DNA of 64,000 nt. Source: Comamonas fluminis. GTDB taxonomy: Bacteria > Pseudomonadota > Gammaproteobacteria > Burkholderiales > Burkholderiaceae_C. The stretch covers positions 2,741,501-2,805,500 of the forward strand of contig NZ_CP066783.1 of assembly GCF_019186805.1 (NCBI RefSeq), given 5' to 3'. Below the pieces are notes generated by a model. It was not told where the DNA came from and searched no databases. It was given only the letters and a program-made list of their open reading frames with translations. The position numbers and the translations under genes were made by a program. This document shows positions 45,543 through 55,037 of the stretch, one piece after another. Positions within the stretch are counted from its first letter, which is position 1; each line of letters starts with the position of its first letter.

Positions 45543-47822
45543 ATGTCCAATACTCACAAGATGAGTCAGCTCTATGACCAAGTGACGGCTTTTGTTGATC
45601 AGTCGCTTGAAGCAGTTCTTCAGAAAAGTTCATCAAGGACAGGCTACATCGATCTGGAAAGTGCGGTTGCGAGTTCAAGGACACTACTCGAAAAATTCAG
45701 AGACAAGACCCATGACGATGTCCGTGAGTTACGCGAGCTCTCTGAATGGGAGACGTTCACCATTGCGTTCTATGGTGAGACAAATGCTGGCAAGTCGACC
45801 TTGATTGAGACACTTCGTATCCTCTTGGGCGACAGCGAAAAACTCGCTACGCAGCAAAAATTCCAAACCTTAGTTAAGGAATTGCACATTGATGCTGAAA
45901 GCCTCACTGCACTTGAAAAGTCGGTTCAGCAGTTGCAGGCTCAACTTACAGAGAGTCAGCGTCATGCTGACTCGCTCACGAAGCAGCTATTGAATGAAGA
46001 GAGCCAGCAGCATGCTCACCTCACCGCGCTGATCGCAAGCATCGCGAACAAGCGAAAAAACCTGAGTATTTGGCAGAAATTGCTGCACTTATTCAAAAAG
46101 CTGGATGAGGAAAAGGCACTTCCTGCACAGGAGCAGGCATTGGTGCAACTCAAGATAAGCCAAAAGGCGAAGCTTGAATCGATCGCCTCTGAGCCACTTC
46201 AAATTCAGACCAGACTTGACGCTTGTAAGAGCGATCTGGCCAAAGTGGAAAGCACGTTCGAGCAACTGCTTCCCCTACAGGATGGCTGCATCATCGGCAA
46301 TGGCCGCTCGGACTTCACACTTCAATCACATGCCTACCACTTCACTGCTGGAGGGCAGAAATTCCAACTGGTCGACGTGCCTGGCATCGAAGGCGATGAA
46401 AAGCAGGTGATGAGCGCTATCGATGCATCCGTCAAGAAAGCCCACGCAGTGTTCTATGTGACGCGCAATGCCACCCCACCTGGCTCTGGTAGCGATGGGC
46501 AAGAAGGCACGATCGACAAGATCAAACGCCAGTTGGGGAGGCAGACTGAAGTGTGGGCTATCTTCAACAAAAGCGCGACGAACCCACAGGTCTTACAAGG
46601 CCAGACACTGATAAATCAGAACGATGCTGTCGGCCTTGCCGAAATGGACAAGTCACTGATTGCGTCGCTTGGCACCGAAACCTACAAGGGGCATCTGTGC
46701 GTAAGCGGTATGCCTGCGTTTTTGGCTTCGGCTTCATGCTTTGTTCCCAATAATCCACACATCAGAAATCGGGAAAAATTCCTCTTGGCCATGGGCGCCG
46801 ATGAAATCTTGCAACGCAGTGGCATGAACGCCTTTCTGCAGTTCCTACGTTCAGACCTCTGCCAGAACTTTCAGGTCAAGATCCGCGACGCAAACCTGAA
46901 GAAGGTTCGCAGTTGCCTACAGGAAGGCATTGTTCACCTGAACCAGGCCCGCGACAACTTCGCCAATGCAGCGCAAAAGCTTGAAGCTCAGCAGAAATCT
47001 GCTTCCTCCCAAATCGATGGATTACTTGCCGGCACATCGCAAAAACTCAAAAGTGAATGCCATGACGAGTTGAACAGCAAGAAGACTTCCATGCGCACGG
47101 CAATCTACGATTACATCGATAGCGACCCTAGCAACGATGACTTCAAGGAACATCTAACTGGAGAAATCGAGGAGCTCAAGACGAGCGTGGGAGTAGATCT
47201 GGAGGTACGCTTTGCAACGGTGTTCAAGTCCTTCACGAATGAGGCAGAGGCCATCATTCAAAAAAATCAAAAAAACGTCAGCGAAATCCTGCACTACACG
47301 ATCGATGACCCATTCTCGTCGTTGAAGCTCAGCTTCAACACTGACTTCAAGATGGACAACGGCATCAACGTGATTGCACTCATCTCGTCATTAGGCGGCG
47401 CTGCAGCTTTGGTCTGGGCATCGTTTCTTGCCTCGAATCCGGTTGGTTGGAGCACTGCCGCAGTTCTAGGTGCAGTGGGTCTCGTCTTTAGCTTTTACAA
47501 GGCCGTCCGCAGCTTCTTCAGCAGTGAATACAAAAAAGAGCAGCAGCGAAAATCCGCTGACGAGAATCTCGACAAGGTGTTTGAAAAACTCACAGAAATG
47601 CTCGATAGCAACCTCGACTCAGCAAGTGCCAAGATCAACGAGGCATTGCTGGAGACTAAGACGAAGATGCGCATCCCCTATGAGCAAAGTATCAACACCA
47701 AGGTCGCCCTAGAGGACATCGCCAGCAAGATGGCCGTGCTGCGCGAAAAACTCATCCCCAAGCAATCCACTAACGTAGCAGCTCGCACATCGACGCCTGC
47801 TACAGCACCAGCTATCGTTTAA
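45543..47822 (+). CDS. leoBC: Dynamin-like GTPase, LeoBC-type (Eleos-like system)
   Basis: A 759-residue large GTPase. G1 is GETNAGKST at about 78-86, G3 DVPG at about 278, and G4 NKSA at about 342. A long coiled coil separates G1 from G3 (about 110-245), an unusual insertion that splits the GTPase domain. Two hydrophobic segments (about 608-658) form a membrane-insertion hairpin like the paddle of bacterial dynamins. Paired with the LeoA-like gene 18 bp downstream it matches the two-gene Eleos arrangement reported as anti-phage. It probably acts at the inner membrane upon infection. Confidence 0.82.
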   Translation: MSNTHKMSQLYDQVTAFVDQSLEAVLQKSSSRTGYIDLESAVASSRTLLEKFRDKTHDDVRELRELSEWETFTIAFYGETNAGKSTLIETLRILLGDSEKLATQQKFQTLVKELHIDAESLTALEKSVQQLQAQLTESQRHADSLTKQLLNEESQQHAHLTALIASIANKRKNLSIWQKLLHLFKKLDEEKALPAQEQALVQLKISQKAKLESIASEPLQIQTRLDACKSDLAKVESTFEQLLPLQDGCIIGNGRSDFTLQSHAYHFTAGGQKFQLVDVPGIEGDEKQVMSAIDASVKKAHAVFYVTRNATPPGSGSDGQEGTIDKIKRQLGRQTEVWAIFNKSATNPQVLQGQTLINQNDAVGLAEMDKSLIASLGTETYKGHLCVSGMPAFLASASCFVPNNPHIRNREKFLLAMGADEILQRSGMNAFLQFLRSDLCQNFQVKIRDANLKKVRSCLQEGIVHLNQARDNFANAAQKLEAQQKSASSQIDGLLAGTSQKLKSECHDELNSKKTSMRTAIYDYIDSDPSNDDFKEHLTGEIEELKTSVGVDLEVRFATVFKSFTNEAEAIIQKNQKNVSEILHYTIDDPFSSLKLSFNTDFKMDNGINVIALISSLGGAAALVWASFLASNPVGWSTAAVLGAVGLVFSFYKAVRSFFSSEYKKEQQRKSADENLDKVFEKLTEMLDSNLDSASAKINEALLETKTKMRIPYEQSINTKVALEDIASKMAVLREKLIPKQSTNVAARTSTPATAPAIV

Positions 47823-47839
47823 TTTCTGGAGCGAAATAT

Positions 47840-49702
47840 ATGACCAGCGCAATTCAATCGTTTGAGCAGCAGAAGCAGCAAGCACTCGGTATTCTGTCCA
47901 GCCTATCTGCTTTCGTTCAGGAAGGCAGCAAACTGGGGATTCATATCCACCCAGATCTGGTAGAGAAGCTCCAAAAATCGGTTCAGAGTGCCAGTGAAGA
48001 GAAGCTCAAGGTTGCCTTGATAGGGGGCTTCTCCGAAGGCAAGACATCAATCGCTGCAGCTTGGTTGGAAGAGCTTGACCGGCGTAGCATGAATATTAGC
48101 CAAGCAGAATCCTCCAACGAGGTCCAGATTTACGAATACAAGGATCAACTGCAGATCATCGACACGCCCGGTCTATTTGGTTTCAAGGAAAAGACCAACG
48201 CAACCAGCCAGGAAATTGAGAGATATAAGGACATCACCAAGCACTATGTGAGCGAGGCTCATCTTGTGCTTTATGTGATGAACTCGGCCAACCCGGTCAA
48301 GGAGAGTCACACAGACGATCTGAAATGGTTGTTCCGCACACTTAATCTGTTGCCTCGTACGGTGTTCGTGCTTAGCCGTTTCGACGAGGTCGCAGACGTA
48401 TCGGAAGACGCAGACTATCAGGATAAATTCTCAGTCAAAAAGAGTTCTGTCCTGAAGCGCCTCAACGACGTGCTTGCACTAACGCCACAGGAACAGAGCG
48501 ATCTTTCCATCGTCGCGGTTTCTGCCAATCCCTTTGATATGGGCGTGGAACACTGGCTGAGTAATCTTGCTGAATTTCGTAACCTCTCACGCATAGGTCT
48601 TCTGCAACGCGCGACTCAGCAGAAAATTAAGCGCAATGGTGGACTGCTCGCCCTTGCGCACGAAACCCAAAAGTCCATCATCTCAGACGTTATCACCCAA
48701 CAATTGCCTGCAGCCAAAGAGGCCTATGCATTGCTGGCTGATGAAGCGCAACGCCTCACGGAGATCAAGCAAAGCCAAGGACTAGAGTTACAGAAGGCTC
48801 ATGCCAATATTGGAAATGCGCAGGTGCGCTTGCGCGGTCGTCTTTTGCGCTACTTCGAGGATTTACAACTGCAGACGCGCAACGTCGGCATCTCCACTTT
48901 CAACGACTTCATGCACAGGGAAGTTGGTAACGAGGGTTGCTTAGTTCAGCAACGTATTCAGGAAATCTTCAGCGACGAAATTGGCGGCATCAATACCGAT
49001 CTGTACCGGATTCAGATGAACGTCAACAACGAGTTGATGCACTATGACGATGTCCTGAATGCGATGAGCAAGAAAGGAGTTCAATTCCTGTCTAAGCCAG
49101 GCGTGATCACCAATGGCAGCGTGCTCGCGGTACGTGACGGCATCAATACAGCGACCAAATTGGTCGGCCTTGACATCAGCAAGTACCTCAAGTTCAAACC
49201 CTGGGGAGCCACCAAATTGGCAAATGGTCTCGGTAGCGCACTGGCAGTGGTAGGTATCGCGCTGGAGGCGTGGGACAGCTACAAGGAGCAGGAGCGCCAG
49301 GCTCAATTCGCCGAGACCATCAGAAGCATGATCTCTAACTTCCAGATGCAGTCTAAGGAGGTTATTCAACTGATCGACGCACCAGAATTTGCAGACCGCT
49401 TCTTCCCGGCTTTTGCGACTCTCAAACAGCAGCTTTCTGCAATTGATGATGAGATGAACACGTTGCAAGAACGTCAGGTGCGCTTCAAGAAGTGGTACGG
49501 CACCGGCACAGCCATCGACGCAGAGTTTCGCGAAATCAACAGTACCAGCGGCAGTTACCAGGAAGCTTGGGAAGAAGTGCCCGATATCGTGCTTGATACC
49601 ACGCCCATTATCGAGACGGTTGCGCAGAAATCCGCTACGGCCTCACATCAGTCTGCACAGGTACCAGCAAAAACCTCGCTTTGGTCAAAACTATTCTCGT
49701 GA
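47840..49702 (+). CDS. leoA: LeoA/HP0731-type dynamin-like GTPase (Eleos-like system)
   Basis: A 620-residue bacterial dynamin-like protein. G1 is GGFSEGKTS (62-70), G3 DTPG (108-111), and the G4 position reads SRFD (179-182) rather than NKxD, as in LeoA-type proteins. Helical stalk regions follow, with a hydrophobic stretch at about 455-475 (ANGLGSALAVVGIALEAW) as a possible membrane paddle. LeoA was first described in enterotoxigenic E. coli and later in the Eleos defence system. Gene order WYL, LeoBC, LeoA on one strand with short gaps indicates a single operon. Confidence 0.88.
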   Translation: MTSAIQSFEQQKQQALGILSSLSAFVQEGSKLGIHIHPDLVEKLQKSVQSASEEKLKVALIGGFSEGKTSIAAAWLEELDRRSMNISQAESSNEVQIYEYKDQLQIIDTPGLFGFKEKTNATSQEIERYKDITKHYVSEAHLVLYVMNSANPVKESHTDDLKWLFRTLNLLPRTVFVLSRFDEVADVSEDADYQDKFSVKKSSVLKRLNDVLALTPQEQSDLSIVAVSANPFDMGVEHWLSNLAEFRNLSRIGLLQRATQQKIKRNGGLLALAHETQKSIISDVITQQLPAAKEAYALLADEAQRLTEIKQSQGLELQKAHANIGNAQVRLRGRLLRYFEDLQLQTRNVGISTFNDFMHREVGNEGCLVQQRIQEIFSDEIGGINTDLYRIQMNVNNELMHYDDVLNAMSKKGVQFLSKPGVITNGSVLAVRDGINTATKLVGLDISKYLKFKPWGATKLANGLGSALAVVGIALEAWDSYKEQERQAQFAETIRSMISNFQMQSKEVIQLIDAPEFADRFFPAFATLKQQLSAIDDEMNTLQERQVRFKKWYGTGTAIDAEFREINSTSGSYQEAWEEVPDIVLDTTPIIETVAQKSATASHQSAQVPAKTSLWSKLFS

Positions 49703-49735
49703 TTCAGCCAAGAGCTGCTCGGGACATCAGAGTCG

Positions 49736-49769
49736 GCCAAGAAGGTTTTGAGTTCAAGACCTTCTTGGC
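49736..49769 (+). terminator. Perfect 11-bp hairpin after the dynamin operon
   Basis: GCCAAGAAGGT and ACCTTCTTGGC flank a 12-nt loop, 33 nt after the leoA stop. There is no T run, so it may be a weak or Rho-assisted terminator or an mRNA-end stabiliser. Confidence 0.5.
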
Positions 49770-50092
49770 TTGTGTATGGCGCGCTGCTTCGCTTCAGTGC
49801 TGCAAATAGAGAAGCAATTTGCTGTTCCGGTGACAACGTTCCGGCCAGCGTGCTGAAGATTCACATTGACGGGGTGGGTGCGAATCTGACGGAAGCTGCG
49901 AATAAATATCAGCGTGACATGAGGCACACGGGGAGGCCGATAAGCCACCGCAAGCTCATTAGCACAACGCTGTTGGTGAAGGGGTTGGAGTACGACCATG
50001 CAGTCATCCTTGACGTTGACGCGCTGGACGCCAAGGATCTGTATGTCGCCATGACCCGTAGCTTTATGGCTGGGCTTTTTTACTACAGTTGA
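49748..50092 (+). pseudogene. C-terminal remnant of a UvrD-type helicase
   Basis: The last 50 codons read LISTTLLVKGLEYDHAVILD then LDAKDLYVAMTRS, the motif V-VI end of UvrD/Rep-type helicases. The Walker A and the first two-thirds of the protein are absent, and the start of the frame lies in the hairpin after leoA. It is therefore a truncated leftover, implying that an older helicase gene stood here before the dynamin operon or a deletion replaced it. It ends 95 bp before the Rad50-like ATPase gene. Confidence 0.75.
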
Positions 50093-50187
50093 GGCAAGTC
50101 ACTATGCTCATCTTCAAAAATCAATACAGCCGTTAATGCTGTTACATTTGATCCATCTTTCTCTGTGGCTGTATTAAGAGGGCCTAC

Positions 50188-52842
50188 ATGGCGACTGTAG
50201 AAGCGGAGCATCAGCGCTTTATAGAACACCTTGCGGCAACAAATTCACCAGCTAACGTGCAGCGGTTTGCTGAGTTGGTTCACCAAAATTTGGATGCGCT
50301 AGCTGATGTTGGCATAGCTCGCAGAGCAAGGTCTGTCAAACTCGCCCCGATCGTTATTGACGGTATGCGGCTTCCGCTGCAAGTCAAACCGGTAGTTCGT
50401 CCCATAGGGCAAGCGATCCAGCAGACTTTTAAGCTCACGGAACTTCAAGTTGGGCCATTTCGCGGATTCATGGCACAAGAAACGTTTGACCTTAGTCGAG
50501 ACATCACACTCGTATATGGTCCCAACGGAAGCGGTAAGACCAGCTTTTGCGAAGCGCTTGAGTTCGCCATGCTTGGCAGCGTTGGTGAGGCTAAGGCAAA
50601 GCGAATAGACCAGAAGATTTATTGCAATAACGCCCACGTCAGAAATCACCTCCCTCCACAGCTGACTGGTGTGTTGCCCCATGGAGGTGCGTTTCGTATT
50701 CAGCCCAACGAAGCTGATTTTCGATTCTGCTTCATCGAGAAAAACCGCCTCGATGACTTTGCTCGAATTGCAGCGAAGACGCCCGGTGACCAAAAGCTTC
50801 TTATCGCCACGCTATTCGGGGTTGAGCAATTCGCAAACTTTGTAAAGGGATTCAACACAGAACTGGACGGAAATCTAATGCTCTTGGGTCCAAAGGCTCA
50901 AGAACTTGCTCAGAAAAAGCTCGCCCTCACTGCGTCGAATCAAGTCATTGAGCAGTTTGAGTTAAGAAAGGCTGCACTGAATGAGGAAGCGATTCAAGTG
51001 GCGGCAGCCTTCGATAAAACAAAATCTTTCGCAGAGCTCCGTGCTTGGCTTCGGGGAACTGCGGAGCAGCCTGGTCGGCTTGCTGAGGTTACGAAGGCTC
51101 TAGACAAGCCTAGGGCCAAAATTTTTGATATTACCGAAGCTGCCTTGCAAGCCTTTTTTGGCGCTGTGAGAAGCACAGGAGTTCAATTGGGGCAGATTCG
51201 CACTACGTTGCAACAACGCACGGGAGAAGTGTCGTTTAGTCAGCTCTACAAAGCCGTGAGCGAACTAGCCAAAAATGCGGCTGAATGTCCAGCTTGTCGC
51301 ACTCCGCTTGACCGAGTAACCGTCAATCCGTTTGTGCGTGCCGAGCATGGCATAGCACAGCTAAAGGAGCTCAGTGACCTACAAGATAAAGCGGCAGAGC
51401 TAAAAGAACAGCTTGCTGACCATGCTCATAGGTTGTTGAATGCAATGCATGCAGCAGTCATTGCTGCCAAGGATGTGGCACCAGAGGATTTTGCCGCCGC
51501 GGCTCTACCAGAGTTGCCAGCCGAAAGTACCGGAAAGTGGATGACTGCTTGGACTAATGACGATAGTCGCGCCTTCAATGCACTCCTTAAGTTGCTTGGT
51601 CTCGTTGAAACCTCTAGCCAAGCAGCAAGGGATGAAGAAGCGAAGCGAGCACGTTTAGTTCAAGAGAGAGAGTGCTTACTGGACCTAGAAAGGACAATTG
51701 CGAGACTTGAGTGGAGCTTTGAGGGGCTAAAAAAGGACCTTGCAACAGCTCAAGTTTCGATTGCAGCTTTCAATGAACAAAACAAGGAACTCCTTGAAGA
51801 AGTCGAGACTGAAAAGCTAGAAGTCAAGCACCATTGGGATGTTAAGACGGCTTATGACGTCTATCTCTCCAAGCTCAAAGAGTATCTCGCCGAGCTACCT
51901 GCGCAGCTCGTAATGGGGCTAGGAGCAAAGGCGATGGAGCTTTACAACGCATTTAACCGAGGAGACCACCCGAACGATCAGCTCGTGGCATTGACTCTCC
52001 CCTTGACGGAGAACGACAAGATCCTTGTTGAACTCGCTGGCTCTCCAGGTCAAAGGTTTGATGCGCTGCACATCTTCAGTGAAGGGCATATCCGCTGCTT
52101 GGGCTTGGCCATACTCTTGGCTAAAAACCTTGAGCAGGGTTGTCAGGTCGTCATATTTGATGACGTAGTAAACGCGATTGACGACGAGCACCGCGATGGC
52201 ATCTGGCGCACCTTTCTTGGTGAAGGGCGCCTCGACGGCAAGCAAGTCATCCTAACGTCTCATGCCGAGGAATTTCTGATGCGAATCCAGCAGGAGCTGG
52301 GTGCAAAAATGGCCTCTGAGATAAGCCGCTATCACTTTCTCCCTCATTTAGGTGAGTATGAGCTTCGAGTCGACACAACCCCTCCCAGCAAGAACTATGT
52401 ACTGCTTGCGCACGAGGCTGTAGCTAATCATCAAAAGCGAGATGCACTGCGTAACGCCAGAGCTGCACTTGAAAGCTTGACCGACCGCATTTGGAAATGG
52501 CTTGGCAAAGCTGGAGATGGTTTGCTTGATTTGAAGATGGACAGGCCAGGTGCTCCTGTTGAGCTTTACAACAAATGCACAAAGCTTGTCGCTGCATTGA
52601 AAAAGCAGCAGCTTGCGGCAACACACACGGCAGCGGAAGAAATGATTAACGGCCTGTCCAGGCTGTTGGGCATTAGTGGACAGTCAATTGAATGGTACTA
52701 CCTAAACGCTGGAACCCATGATTCAACTCGCGACCATGATTTCGACATCGCGACTGTAAGGACCATTGTTGAGTGCTTGAACACTCTAGACGCGTCACTT
52801 CAGAGGCCCGCTAAGCCCGACAAACAGGTAACCAAGGTCTAG
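50188..52842 (+). CDS. Rad50/SMC-like ATPase with CxxC hook
   Basis: An 884-residue ABC-class ATPase. Walker A GPNGSGKTS is at 111-119 and coiled-coil arms of about 150-200 residues meet at a zinc-hook-like CPAC (Cys367, Cys370). The signature-like FSEGHIRCLGLAI (about 630), Walker B VVIFDDVVNAIDD (about 655) and H-loop ILTSHAEEF follow. An N-terminal extension of about 80 residues and a 150-residue helical C-terminal domain (LLAHEAVANHQKRDALRNARAALESL) are extra to Rad50. The latter could be an effector, as in RloC-type proteins, but no known nuclease motif is clear. AAGAGGG precedes the ATG. It stands next to a UvrD remnant and has no other partner. Confidence 0.82.
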   Translation: MATVEAEHQRFIEHLAATNSPANVQRFAELVHQNLDALADVGIARRARSVKLAPIVIDGMRLPLQVKPVVRPIGQAIQQTFKLTELQVGPFRGFMAQETFDLSRDITLVYGPNGSGKTSFCEALEFAMLGSVGEAKAKRIDQKIYCNNAHVRNHLPPQLTGVLPHGGAFRIQPNEADFRFCFIEKNRLDDFARIAAKTPGDQKLLIATLFGVEQFANFVKGFNTELDGNLMLLGPKAQELAQKKLALTASNQVIEQFELRKAALNEEAIQVAAAFDKTKSFAELRAWLRGTAEQPGRLAEVTKALDKPRAKIFDITEAALQAFFGAVRSTGVQLGQIRTTLQQRTGEVSFSQLYKAVSELAKNAAECPACRTPLDRVTVNPFVRAEHGIAQLKELSDLQDKAAELKEQLADHAHRLLNAMHAAVIAAKDVAPEDFAAAALPELPAESTGKWMTAWTNDDSRAFNALLKLLGLVETSSQAARDEEAKRARLVQERECLLDLERTIARLEWSFEGLKKDLATAQVSIAAFNEQNKELLEEVETEKLEVKHHWDVKTAYDVYLSKLKEYLAELPAQLVMGLGAKAMELYNAFNRGDHPNDQLVALTLPLTENDKILVELAGSPGQRFDALHIFSEGHIRCLGLAILLAKNLEQGCQVVIFDDVVNAIDDEHRDGIWRTFLGEGRLDGKQVILTSHAEEFLMRIQQELGAKMASEISRYHFLPHLGEYELRVDTTPPSKNYVLLAHEAVANHQKRDALRNARAALESLTDRIWKWLGKAGDGLLDLKMDRPGAPVELYNKCTKLVAALKKQQLAATHTAAEEMINGLSRLLGISGQSIEWYYLNAGTHDSTRDHDFDIATVRTIVECLNTLDASLQRPAKPDKQVTKV

Positions 52843-53108
52843 GTCCTAGAAGTGACTTTAGATCAAGTGCTCGCCCTAAAAAGCTACCAAATCCAGTGAC
52901 CAGTGGACGCTGCTTCTGATCTAGCTGTTGCAGGGAAGGGGTCTTTCTCCGATAATTCTAATGGGGATGGGTTGTGTGTGGCGGTGTGCTTGCATGCCCT
53001 CGCCTAGTACGCTATCTAGCCATGCGACTTCGCATGTGCCGATTTTAGACATTAGCTATGTCATTTCCGGCAGAGCATTGAAGCAAGTGCTAGCAGCCTA
53101 TCTCCACC

Positions 53109-54077
53109 TTATATATTTTTTAGATATGCAGAGCGCAAAACGATGCGCCTCGAAACGAGTTGGGAAAGCATCACATTGGATTCCCAATTTGTTGGATATT
53201 TTATCTCTTCTATTACCCGAATATGCGCAGTTGCTTGCTCTAGTTCTTTCGTTGGATCGCTTTGGACTTTTACTTTGTCAAATTTCAAAAGGTGGTCGCA
53301 AATTCGGTGTGTATAACCATTTGCCTCAAATTTTTTGTGTTCAGTGATTGCATGTGATGAGGGCGATTGTTCGAGAATCCTTTTCAGATAAGGAATAAGA
53401 TCGAGGCTCGAAGATTTGTTTCCTTTTCCTCGACTTTTTCTGAACATATGACGCCAGCCAAGCCTTGTAAGTTCTATATGCCCTAATGCTGGGCAAAATA
53501 GCTTGTTGAAGTCTCTATACGTTTCTTTAACAATTATTCGCCTTGTTTTAATAGCTGAGCTCCGCTTGCGAATAATTACCCCTTTTCCTCCGCTTTTTCC
53601 GGTGCGTTTCAATCCAGCGCATCGTGCTAAATCGTAAAGCATTGGGGGAGCTACCTCGTGGTATGCGCCGTACTCTTGAGGGCGCGTAGTCGTTGTTGGG
53701 TGCACGTAAGCCCAAAATATGCGATTTTTGTCTCTATCAACCCACGCAACACAGACGCCATGATTAGTTCTAATGGCGGCACCTTTTGCTGCACCCGTTA
53801 ACTTGAAGCCGCTAGCCAGCGTCGATCCATAGGTTGACCCAGATTTAACCTGCGCCAACACCACTAAACGTTCTCCTTTGTGCCAAGGGTGAGGTGCCGA
53901 GAAGAACATATCAACCTTTGAATTGTCCTCTTCTCTTGAGCCCCAGTGTCCCTCACCACGACAGGCCAAGATAATCTTGGCCATTGCATAGGATTCTGAG
54001 TCGCTTCCATTTATAGGATTCTGCTGACGCCCTTGAAGTGGCAGCGGCGTTGGCGCTGAGAGTAACGAGAAAAGCAT
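53109..54077 (-). CDS. Putative DUF4365-like nuclease-fold protein
   Basis: A 322-residue protein of low GC. Near the N-terminus, SKVDMFFSAPHPWHKGERLVVLAQVKSGSTYG resembles the D...QVKSG core of DUF4365 and other PD-(D/E)xK nuclease-like proteins, with Asp at about 56 and Gln-x-Lys at about 76. The rest is Arg/Lys-rich with scattered aromatic residues, suggesting nucleic-acid contact. AAAGGGA precedes the chosen start; a second start at 53984 would still keep the core. It is convergent with the ATPase gene and has no partner on its strand. Function as a defence nuclease is inference. Confidence 0.6.
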   Translation of the reverse strand: MLFSLLSAPTPLPLQGRQQNPINGSDSESYAMAKIILACRGEGHWGSREEDNSKVDMFFSAPHPWHKGERLVVLAQVKSGSTYGSTLASGFKLTGAAKGAAIRTNHGVCVAWVDRDKNRIFWAYVHPTTTTRPQEYGAYHEVAPPMLYDLARCAGLKRTGKSGGKGVIIRKRSSAIKTRRIIVKETYRDFNKLFCPALGHIELTRLGWRHMFRKSRGKGNKSSSLDLIPYLKRILEQSPSSHAITEHKKFEANGYTHRICDHLLKFDKVKVQSDPTKELEQATAHIRVIEEIKYPTNWESNVMLSQLVSRRIVLRSAYLKNI

Positions 54078-54689
54078 ACCCCTTGGATTCCCTTTATAGG
54101 TTACATCTTAATTTCAACTTGTTGAAAAAGATGTTTCTTCTGGATCGACGCGGACCACTGGCGTGCAGTACGCCTTTCATAAAGTTGGTGTGTCCAACCG
54201 TACAATCCGACTCCCGGTTTTCGATGGTACAGCGGCTGTTCATAACAGGCAGCACTCGACTGCTGGTGTCTGCTGGAGCAACCGTTCAGGCTCATGACCA
54301 TGAATGAATCAGATCCGAGGGAACGTCGCGGCCTGACGCAGCTATTTATCCTGCCTCCCACTGTACAACAGTTGCTTTTAAGTATCCATTTAAATATATC
54401 AAATATATTTGATATGCAAATATTTGCATTGTTTAAAATGGCTGAGCCTTGTGTTGCACAGCGCAATTGGCCGCTCGATCATTGATCAGCTGCTTCTCTC
54501 GCTCGACGTCCTGAGCTTCCCTTCCCCACCCGTTTTGTGCGCCTGAATTGATCAGGTAGTTTGCTCGCGCATGCGTTTTGAACGCTTGCGCGGCGTAGCC
54601 GTGCCTGTCAATTTGAGGTCGTGAGCCTTGGGGGAAGTGTTGGGCAGCACAGGGCACTTCTTTCCCACTTTTCCCTTTTGGAGTTTTCT
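54078..54689. other. 612-bp non-coding region with adjacent palindromes
   Basis: No gene is supported on either strand. The notable structure is a pair of abutting perfect palindromes at 54396-54427. The last 60 bp hold the TTTTGGAG ribosome site of the next gene. The region separates oppositely oriented genes and should carry promoters for both. Confidence 0.5.
54396..54427. promoter_or_regulatory. Two abutting perfect palindromes (20 bp and 12 bp)
   Basis: ATATCAAATATATTTGATAT (54396-54415) is followed without gap by GCAAATATTTGC (54416-54427). Both share a CAAATAT-type half site. They could be an operator for a regulator outside this window, or a partition or replication site. They lie in an AT-rich patch in the non-coding region. 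Confidence 0.55.
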
Positions 54690-55037
54690 ATGACTGATAC
54701 AGGTCAGGCCGCCGCATGCCCGAACGATTCTTCTCCTGCTGCTCATGACAAGGCTGCTGCTGGTACGCCCTTGTTTGCCTTGGGCCAGTTATTAGCGACA
54801 CCTGGGGCATTGGAACTGCTGCAAACCCATCAACTGACAGCACTGCCGTTTGTGCTGCGCCATGTGTCGGGTGATTGGGGCGATATTTGTGCAGAAGATC
54901 GGCAAAGTAATGCTGATGCTTTGCAGTACGGCTACAGGCTGATGTCGGTGTATGTGATTTCCAAGTCAGAACGCTTATGGATCATCACGGAGGCTGACCG
55001 TAGCAGCACCACGCTGTTGTTGCCTGAGGAGTACTGA
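54690..55037 (+). CDS. Small island protein with GDWGD motif
   Basis: A 115-residue soluble protein. The core has HVSGDWGDICAEDRQSNADALQYGYRLMSVY and ends RLWIITEADRSSTTLLLPEEY. This pattern belongs to a widespread small family in proteobacterial islands and plasmids, often mislabelled as a restriction subunit; its function is unknown. TTTTGGAG lies 6 nt before the ATG. The stop overlaps the next start by one base (TGATG), so translation is coupled to the C39-like peptidase gene. Confidence 0.8.
   Translation: MTDTGQAAACPNDSSPAAHDKAAAGTPLFALGQLLATPGALELLQTHQLTALPFVLRHVSGDWGDICAEDRQSNADALQYGYRLMSVYVISKSERLWIITEADRSSTTLLLPEEY

Noticed and set aside
49736..49769. Hairpin after leoA as an attachment site of a nested element
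   Set aside because: No matching repeat or integrase lies nearby; terminator or mRNA-end structure is simpler.
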